From NCBI GenBank assembly GCA_009784765.1, contig WQXP01000069.1, positions 1 to 6,486 of the forward strand: a DNA stretch of 6,486 nt. The letters are read 5' to 3'. The notes under the pieces were generated by a model. That model saw only the letters and a program-made list of their open reading frames with translations, was not told the origin of the DNA and did no database searches. Source of the stretch: Oscillospiraceae bacterium. Lineage in GTDB: Bacteria > Bacillota > Clostridia > Oscillospirales > Ruminococcaceae. Shown here one piece after another: positions 1 through 4,843 of this stretch (position 1 is its first letter; each line of letters opens with the position of its first letter). The translations under genes were made by a program, and so were the position numbers.

Positions 1-2567
1 CGGACTTGAACAGTGCTTTCGGCGGAATCGACATTAAGAAAGCCAAATACAACCACATGACGATTTTAGTCGCGAGTAAGGCGGGGCTGAAGAACCTCTA
101 CAAGCTTATTTCATACTCGAATCTGCATTACTTCCACTCAAAGCCGCGTATTCCTCTGTCGGAGCTGCTTAAACATCGTGAAGGGTTGCTTCTCGGCTCG
201 GCTTGCGAGCAGGGGGAACTATTCCAAGCTGTCATGGAGGGAAAACCTGCGGCGGAGCTTGAGGAAATCGCGAAGCTGTACGACTTTCTCGAGATTATGC
301 CGACGGCACTCAATGCGTTCCTGATTCGAAACGGCGATGTTGAGAATGAATTAAAACTCCAGCTTTTCAACAAGAAAATCTACGAACTCGGCAAACGTAT
401 GAACATTCCCGTGGTCGCTACGGGGGACGTGCATTTCAAGAACCCCGAGGACAGTATTTTTCGCGAAATTCTGCAAACGGGGCAAGGCTACAAAGACGCA
501 AGCAGCCAAGCACCGCTGTTTTTCCGCACGACTGCCGAAATGCTCGCGGAGTTTGACTACTTAGGCGACGACGGCGCGAAAGAAGTCGTCATCGGCAATA
601 CCAACAAAATCGCGAATTTGATTTTGCATGAGGAAATTCGCCCCATTCCCAAGGGCGAATATCGCCCGAATATAGACGGCGCCCAAGAAGAGTTAGTCAG
701 CCTGTGTATGAATCGCGCTTATGAGCTTTACGGAAACCCTCTCCCGGAAATCGTTCAAAAAAGCATTGATAAAGAACTTGCGGCGATTATCAAGCACGGA
801 TTTTCAGTGCTGTACTTGATTGCGCAAAAGCTTGTGAAACGCTCGGAAGACGACGGGTACTTAGTCGGCTCGAGAGGCTCTGTCGGCTCGTCTTTAGCCG
901 CCCATTTGAGCGGCATATCGGAGGTTAATCCACTGCCGCCCCATTATCGCTGCCCGCAGTGCAAATACTCGGAGTTCCCGAACCCTAACGACACAGGGGT
1001 CTTCAGCGGGTTTGATTTACCCGAAAAGCAGTGTCAATGCGGTGCGGCGTTAGTCTGCGACGGGCATGACATTCCTTTCGAGACTTTTCTCGGATTCGAC
1101 GGCGATAAAGCCCCGGATATTGACCTTAACTTCAGTGGCGAGTATCAGACCCGCGCCCATAAATACACCGAGGAGCTTTTCGGGAAAGATTACGTTTTCA
1201 AAGCGGGGACTATTTCTGCAGTCCAAGACAAGACTGCTTTCGGCTTCGTCAAGAAGTTCATGGAGGGGCGTGGCGTAATGCCGCCGAAAGCGGAGCTGAA
1301 TCGCTTGGTTGCAGGTTGCGTGGGAGTCAAGCGGACGACTTCGCAACACCCCGGCGGAATGCTCGTTGTTCCTCACGGATATGAGGTGTACGACTTCACG
1401 CCCATTCAGCACCCCGCAGAAAAGACTGAGGGCGATACGATTACCACCCACTTTGACTATCGCGCATTACACGATACCATTACCAAGCTTGACGAACTAG
1501 GGCATGATGTTCCGACGTTGTATAAGCACTTAGGCGACATGACGGGGCTGAAAATCGCCGACGTGCCGACCGGTGACCCTGCGGTTTATAAGCTGTTCAC
1601 AAGCACAGAGCCGCTGAAGTTCTCGGACAAAAAAGGCGGCGAGCAGTTCTTCTCGGTAGGAACTTACGGGCTTCCCGAAATGGGAACGCCTTTCGTGGTG
1701 CAGATGCTTCGGGACGCACAGCCGAAAACATTCGCGGACTTGCTCCAGATTTCGGGGCTGTCTCACGGAACGGACGTGTGGCTCGGTAATGCAAAAGAAC
1801 TGATTGCTAACGGCACTTGTACAATTTCGCAGGTAATAGGAACGCGGGATAATATCATGGTATACCTCATGCAAAAGGGAATGAAGCCGTCTTTGGCGTT
1901 CAAAATCACCGAGATTACGCGAAAAGGCGGAGCGGCGAAAGGCTTCAATGATGAGATTTACGACGCATTCCGCGAGCATAACATTCCTGATTGGTATGTG
2001 GAATCTTGCAAGAAAATCAAGTATATGTTCCCGAAGGCCCACGCGGCGGCGTATGTTATGGGGGCAGTGAAACTTGGGTGGTTCAAAATCTATCGCCCCC
2101 GTGAGTTCTACGCAGCGTCCCTCATGCGGCACACGGAGAACATTGAAACAACAGTAGCAGTCAAAGGCAAAGACGCGGTTCGCGGACGCCTTGAGAACAT
2201 TTCTGCCATTCCCGAAAAGGAAAAGACACCCAAAGAACGCGGAACTTTCGACGCAATGCTCATGGTGTATGAGCTTGCCCTTCGCGGGATTACGCTTCTG
2301 CCGCCCTTTTACAAGACTTCGCACCCCACACGATATATCCTTGAAGGGGAAAGCTCGCTGAGGCTGCCCTACTCTGTCATAGAGGGTTGCGGCGAGAATG
2401 CCGCAAACCGCATTCATGAAGTGATTCAAAGCAGGGAGTTCATCTGTGTCGACGACATTCGCACCAAGTCTTCCCTGAACAAGACCGTTCTCGAAAAGCT
2501 GACAGCGGCGGGATTTTTCGGAGACTTGCCGGATTCTGCGCAAATGTCGTTGACTGATTTCTTTTGA
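1..2567 (+). CDS. polC: DNA polymerase III alpha subunit, Gram-positive PolC type (5'-truncated)
   Basis: This is the replicative DNA polymerase of low-GC Gram-positives, acting at the fork with the sliding clamp. The frame is open to the left edge (first full codon at 3), so the TTG at 6 is not the start. About 853 residues are visible, numbered here from that TTG; family members are about 1,400-1,450 aa. The missing part should hold the N-terminal and OB domains, the first PHP half and the inserted 3'-5' exonuclease. Visible in order: second half of PHP (TGDVHF, 139-144); DGYLVGSRGSVGSS (283-296); a cysteine knuckle (C316, C319, C343, C345); catalytic aspartates D371 and D373 in PDIDLNF and D496 in KLDELGHD; KRTTSQHPGG (from 442); FPKAHAAAYV (675-684); a helix-hairpin-helix-like region (about 785-840); and a C-terminal clamp-binding-like peptide QMSLTDFF (846-853). 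All catalytic residues in view are intact. No frameshift is seen. Family assignment is secure; the Clostridia placement is inferred from motif wording. Confidence 0.98.
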   Translation, partial: DLNSAFGGIDIKKAKYNHMTILVASKAGLKNLYKLISYSNLHYFHSKPRIPLSELLKHREGLLLGSACEQGELFQAVMEGKPAAELEEIAKLYDFLEIMPTALNAFLIRNGDVENELKLQLFNKKIYELGKRMNIPVVATGDVHFKNPEDSIFREILQTGQGYKDASSQAPLFFRTTAEMLAEFDYLGDDGAKEVVIGNTNKIANLILHEEIRPIPKGEYRPNIDGAQEELVSLCMNRAYELYGNPLPEIVQKSIDKELAAIIKHGFSVLYLIAQKLVKRSEDDGYLVGSRGSVGSSLAAHLSGISEVNPLPPHYRCPQCKYSEFPNPNDTGVFSGFDLPEKQCQCGAALVCDGHDIPFETFLGFDGDKAPDIDLNFSGEYQTRAHKYTEELFGKDYVFKAGTISAVQDKTAFGFVKKFMEGRGVMPPKAELNRLVAGCVGVKRTTSQHPGGMLVVPHGYEVYDFTPIQHPAEKTEGDTITTHFDYRALHDTITKLDELGHDVPTLYKHLGDMTGLKIADVPTGDPAVYKLFTSTEPLKFSDKKGGEQFFSVGTYGLPEMGTPFVVQMLRDAQPKTFADLLQISGLSHGTDVWLGNAKELIANGTCTISQVIGTRDNIMVYLMQKGMKPSLAFKITEITRKGGAAKGFNDEIYDAFREHNIPDWYVESCKKIKYMFPKAHAAAYVMGAVKLGWFKIYRPREFYAASLMRHTENIETTVAVKGKDAVRGRLENISAIPEKEKTPKERGTFDAMLMVYELALRGITLLPPFYKTSHPTRYILEGESSLRLPYSVIEGCGENAANRIHEVIQSREFICVDDIRTKSSLNKTVLEKLTAAGFFGDLPDSAQMSLTDFF

Positions 2568-2573
2568 CTTCGA

Positions 2574-2588
2574 TTACACTTCGTGTAA
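2574..2588 (+). other. Small hairpin just after the polC stop
   Basis: TTACAC (2574-2579) pairs perfectly with GTGTAA (2583-2588) around a TTC loop, starting 7 bases after the polC stop. No T-run follows, so it is a poor intrinsic terminator. It could protect the 3' end of the mRNA or be incidental. Confidence 0.4.
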
Positions 2589-2603
2589 ATTCGGCGCAGT
2601 GGA

Positions 2604-2624
2604 GCTAAGCTCGGTTTGCTTAGC
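2604..2624 (+). terminator. Possible weak polC terminator hairpin without U-tract
   Basis: GCTAAGC (2604-2610) and GCTTAGC (2618-2624) are exact reverse complements around a 7-nt loop. A shorter competing hairpin, GAGC-TAA-GCTC (2602-2612), shares the left arm. The bases after the stem (AATCACACAAT) lack the U-tract of a standard intrinsic terminator. This may be a weak terminator, a processing or stability element, or a site for partial read-through into the downstream operon. Confidence 0.35.
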
Positions 2625-2642
2625 AATCACACAATAAACCTT

Positions 2643-2654
2643 GTGAATCTTCAC
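2643..2654. repeat. Short dyad GTGAA-TC-TTCAC
   Basis: A perfect 5-2-5 inverted repeat in the intergenic region. The heptamer TTGTGAA that begins here (2641-2647) recurs at 2674-2680 inside the left arm of the larger inverted repeat. The two could be related protein-binding half-sites, though AT-rich sequence produces such matches by chance. Confidence 0.35.
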
Positions 2655-2662
2655 CAAATTCA

Positions 2663-2719
2663 TTGCGATTTTTTTGTGAAAATTGAACAAAGCGTAAAAA
2701 ATCACAAAAAAATTCGCAA
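2663..2719. repeat. Near-perfect 17/18-nt inverted repeat upstream of the operon promoter
   Basis: The left arm (2663-2679) reads T-TGCGA-T7-GTGA. The right arm (2702-2719) reads TCAC-A7-TTCGCA-A. They are reverse complements except for one extra T in the right arm. The loop is 22 nt (2680-2701). The repeat ends 6 bases before the proposed -35 element (2726). Position and symmetry fit a regulator-binding site or a cruciform/stem-loop. The stem is mostly A-U and lacks a following long T-run, so a terminator role is less likely but not excluded. Confidence 0.6.
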
Positions 2720-2725
2720 AAGTTC

Positions 2726-2759
2726 TTTACTTTTTGCTCTGTTTATGATATTATATAAT
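2726..2759 (+). promoter_or_regulatory. Candidate sigma-A-type promoter for the three-gene operon
   Basis: TTTACT (2726-2731) matches the -35 consensus at 4 of 6 positions. It lies 17 bp before TATTAT (2749-2754), which matches the -10 consensus at 5 of 6. A perfect TATAAT overlaps at 2754-2759, but with no good -35 at normal spacing. Either choice puts transcription start at about 2761-2767, leaving a very short leader before the ATG at 2781 and ruling out the in-frame ATG at 2745 as the start. Confidence 0.55.
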
Positions 2760-2761
2760 TT

Positions 2762-2766
2762 AGGAG
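2762..2766 (+). promoter_or_regulatory. Candidate Shine-Dalgarno AGGAG, unusually far from the start
   Basis: AGGAG lies 14 bases before the ATG at 2781, longer than the usual 5-9. A small hairpin, TGTGT (2767-2771) with ACACA (2777-2781) around CAAAA, fills that gap and includes the first base of the ATG. If it folds, the functional start could instead be the in-frame ATG at 2793, 11 unpaired bases beyond the stem. The start is therefore uncertain by four codons. Confidence 0.4.
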
Positions 2767-2780
2767 TGTGTCAAAAACAC

Positions 2781-3806
2781 ATGGGAAAACATATGGAACT
2801 GCCGCAGTGGGTATTGTATGAGCGTTCGCAAGACGAAAAGTTAGATGTTTTTTGGCAAATCGTCTTGTTTGTACGGGAGCAATTGCAAAGCGGGATTTTA
2901 CCCGAATTGTTCCCGAAGCTTTTTGCAGCCGATGAGAATAACGACATTCGCTTTGTCGGGAATGATTCCGTCGGCACAGCACCCGCAAAGTTTGACCTTG
3001 AGAAGGAAGCTGTGTTTTCACTCGGGCTTTTGCTGAACTGGTTGCTCGAAGGGGGTACACCGCCTCAACCGAACGTCTCCCACGGGAATCGCGGCTCTCG
3101 TCTGCGTAAGTCAAAATATCCTGACGGCTCTGCGGTTCGCGCTAAAGACTCGGGGGCGATTTCCCTGCTCACAGAGCGAATGACTGCTTATGACCCTGCT
3201 GCCAGACCCGCGATTAAAATCGTTGTCGAAACGCTCAACGCAGGAATTTGCAAGTTTTCGATTGTTCTCGAAAATGAGCTTTCGGGGCAGATTCACACTG
3301 AGATTACACGCTCCTTTTCCGCGAGTGAGTCGTTCAAATTCATTCCCGAGAGCGGTTATAACGTAGGCGGCGTTTCGCTGCGCAGTGCCGCTGTTGAGCC
3401 GCTTAGAATCCCTTTTCGGCTCGTGAAGAAAGAGTATGTCCTCAAAGTGCGATACGGCGCGAATGGTCGTTGGGGGCGAGATGTTCCCGAAGAGTTCGAG
3501 GGTGATACACTCTTTTGTAAGACTGACGGTTACTCTTACGAGATGAGTTTTTATGACTATGAACGCGGGGAGATTACACTCACCCGACAGGGGCAAATCG
3601 CGGTTCCTGAGCGGCTTGAGGCGCGGATTAACTCACTCCTGCGGGAAGCCGGGCGAACACCGGCGAACCTCTTTTGCGTCGGCGTTTCGGGGCTTAACAG
3701 AAGCGAAACCTGCAGCGAAGCAATCACTGCGATTAACGATGCTTTTCCCGAAAGTGTCAAAATCTATTACTTATCAAATCAAAATCAGGCGGAGGTAACG
3801 GTATGA
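2781..3806 (+). CDS. Degenerate kinase C-lobe-like protein with tandem beta-rich units (unknown function)
   Basis: First gene of the operon, 341 aa from ATG 2781 (337 aa from ATG 2793). The frame is open further upstream, but that part is AT-rich intergenic sequence containing the promoter. Residues 22-152 read like a protein kinase C-lobe only: an alphaE-like helix (22-37); a loop where HRD is lost (SGILPELFP, 37-45); a beta7-beta8-like LFAADENNDIRFVGND (47-62) with GND where DFG belongs; a very short activation segment; an alphaF-like AVFSLGLLLNWLLEGG (77-92), where the usual Asp is A77; and an alphaI-like LTERMTAYDPAARP (130-143) keeping the structural Arg (R142). No N-lobe, glycine loop or VAIK lysine exists, so catalysis is not expected. 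Residues 158-214 and 219-269 look like two related beta-rich units, followed by a helix and a small alpha/beta tail (297-333). No membrane segment is seen. It overlaps the next gene by ATGA, implying translational coupling. The CDS is secure; the pseudokinase reading is an unsearched inference. Confidence 0.88.
   Translation: MGKHMELPQWVLYERSQDEKLDVFWQIVLFVREQLQSGILPELFPKLFAADENNDIRFVGNDSVGTAPAKFDLEKEAVFSLGLLLNWLLEGGTPPQPNVSHGNRGSRLRKSKYPDGSAVRAKDSGAISLLTERMTAYDPAARPAIKIVVETLNAGICKFSIVLENELSGQIHTEITRSFSASESFKFIPESGYNVGGVSLRSAAVEPLRIPFRLVKKEYVLKVRYGANGRWGRDVPEEFEGDTLFCKTDGYSYEMSFYDYERGEITLTRQGQIAVPERLEARINSLLREAGRTPANLFCVGVSGLNRSETCSEAITAINDAFPESVKIYYLSNQNQAEVTV
3791..3796 (+). promoter_or_regulatory. 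Shine-Dalgarno GGAGGT for the second operon gene
   Basis: GGAGGT sits 6 bases before ATG 3803, inside the last codons of the preceding gene. It fixes the start of the second gene and, with the ATGA stop/start overlap at 3803-3806, supports coupled translation and similar expression of the two proteins. Confidence 0.85.
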
Positions 3807-4771
3807 AATACGATGTGTTCATGTGGACGAGAACCTTTGATTCGGACTACACTTGGCTCAACAAGCCCGATTATATGCCAATCAGCGTACAAGGGACTTG
3901 CCAAAGCGTAATCACTGCGGTGCAGAACGGCTCTAATAACTTTGCGGAGACAGACTGGTACTCAGGGTTTTATTACCTTCGAGTCAACGGGTGCTGTCTT
4001 TTGGCGCGTGTCGCCAAGACAGTTTACACCGCGAACGACGGGCAGAACATCGTTTCTTTTGAGGGGGTCTGCGTTCGTGAGGAAGATGAACACCACCTCT
4101 TCTATAACATACCTAATGTAATTAACAGGCTTTTCCCGCCGGCGCGGAGTTTTCGTGCCAAGTATGAAGAGCAAGGGGCAATGGATGCGGTTCTTGAGGT
4201 TGACGGTGTCATGAAGCCTTTTTCGACAGAGATTTCGCCGACTATGCACCCCGCAGTCAAGAGCAACCCTGCTTTTATAAATCTGCTGAAGTTTATTGCG
4301 TTTTCGGCTAAGCCGGGCAGTTTCATGTTTGGCAAGAATATGCGTGCTTTGTCTGAGCAAGTCAGTGTCGCGAACCTGAACATCACAAGGATTTTTGATT
4401 TCGACAATACCGACAAAGCAGGTGTGGACGAAATGTCTTTCGTAAACGCTTACAATCCGCTGAATATTGAATATACACCTCCTGTTGCGACCGGTCGCGA
4501 TAAGGTTGCGGTTAATCTGTTGGTGCAAGAGCCGACGGAAGACAAATACCGTTATCGCTGGGTGATTATGCCGTGGGACTCGAGTATCAAAGACGCAAAC
4601 CGCGTTCGATATTCCACGAAGTTCTATGACATAGGCGACAGAGTTGAACTCGCACGGCTTGAACTCCAGAAGGAGAGCATTCGCAAATATTTGCTCGATA
4701 ACGGCTGGACGAAACAGCCGATTGGACTCAGGTTCGAGAAAGATGTCTTTGAGAGAGAGGTGAAGTCATAG
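3803..4771 (+). CDS. Uncharacterised soluble alpha/beta protein, middle gene of operon
   Basis: 322 aa from an ATG with an ideal Shine-Dalgarno, overlapping the upstream stop. I do not recognise the family. There is no signal peptide or membrane helix. The N-terminal third is rich in aromatics and predicted strands, with a distinctive stretch WYSGFYYLRVNG (52-63), LLARV (66-70), DGQNIVSFEGV (79-89), then HHLFYNIPNVINRLFPP (97-113). The centre has a hydrophobic helix FINLLKFIAF (158-167) followed by GSFMFGKN (172-179) and a beta/Asp patch FDFDNTD (198-204). The C-terminus is charged and helical (from about 277), with a YLLDNGWTKQPIG turn. The layout of a strand pair followed by a DG-Q/R-x-I-x-S motif faintly recalls the N-terminal domain of GTPase-associated protein 1 (GAP1-N) in bacterial conflict systems; this is a weak suggestion from memory. 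Its position between a pseudokinase-like and a polyproline protein suggests it works with them. Confidence 0.88.
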   Translation: MKYDVFMWTRTFDSDYTWLNKPDYMPISVQGTCQSVITAVQNGSNNFAETDWYSGFYYLRVNGCCLLARVAKTVYTANDGQNIVSFEGVCVREEDEHHLFYNIPNVINRLFPPARSFRAKYEEQGAMDAVLEVDGVMKPFSTEISPTMHPAVKSNPAFINLLKFIAFSAKPGSFMFGKNMRALSEQVSVANLNITRIFDFDNTDKAGVDEMSFVNAYNPLNIEYTPPVATGRDKVAVNLLVQEPTEDKYRYRWVIMPWDSSIKDANRVRYSTKFYDIGDRVELARLELQKESIRKYLLDNGWTKQPIGLRFEKDVFEREVKS

Positions 4772-4840
4772 ATGGGTACGGAAATGTTGATGATTTCACC
4801 AAACCGAATGTTTTTGAAAATCTTTATAAGGGAGGCGTGA
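4772..4840 (+). CDS. Candidate 22-aa micro-ORF or in-frame extension of the preceding gene
   Basis: The intergenic gap is almost filled by an open frame of 22 codons plus TGA, encoding a Met-rich peptide (MGTEMLMISPN...FIREA). Its ATG follows the TAG of the upstream gene with no gap and in the same frame. AGGTGA (4758-4763), eight bases upstream, resembles a Shine-Dalgarno. Its last codons overlap the Shine-Dalgarno of the next gene (4828-4835), a geometry that would couple translation. It could be a coupling leader, a stop-codon read-through tail, or chance; no homology is known to me. Confidence 0.25.
   Translation: MGTEMLMISPNRMFLKIFIREA
4828..4835 (+). promoter_or_regulatory. Strong Shine-Dalgarno AAGGGAGG for the third operon gene
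   Basis: AAGGGAGG lies 8 bases before ATG 4844 and clearly selects that start. It is embedded in the end of the 22-codon micro-ORF, so ribosomes terminating at 4838-4840 would be placed right beside the start. Confidence 0.85.
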
Positions 4841-4843
4841 AAA

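Noticed and set aside
6..8. TTG at position 6 as the true polC start
   Set aside because: The frame is open to the left edge and the protein begins mid-PHP domain, so the gene continues upstream of the window.
1050..1451. 133-codon minus-strand frame inside polC
   Set aside because: Shadow of the polymerase palm-coding region; no independent evidence of coding.
1530..2543. 337-codon open frame on the minus strand inside polC
   Set aside because: It lies wholly opposite well-conserved polC codons, has no Shine-Dalgarno or recognisable motifs and is Arg/Cys-rich, as expected of a shadow frame.
2616..2780. N-terminal extension of the first operon protein from TTG 2616 (or ATG 2745)
   Set aside because: The extension covers the hairpin, inverted repeat and promoter elements, is AT-rich, and has no Shine-Dalgarno at either start.
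2571..2780. CRISPR or tRNA/small RNA gene in the intergenic region
   Set aside because: The repeats are dyads, not regularly spaced direct repeats, and no cloverleaf or known RNA pattern is visible.
3962..4528. 188-codon minus-strand frame opposite the middle operon gene
   Set aside because: The plus-strand gene has an ideal Shine-Dalgarno and coupling; the antisense product has no recognisable features.
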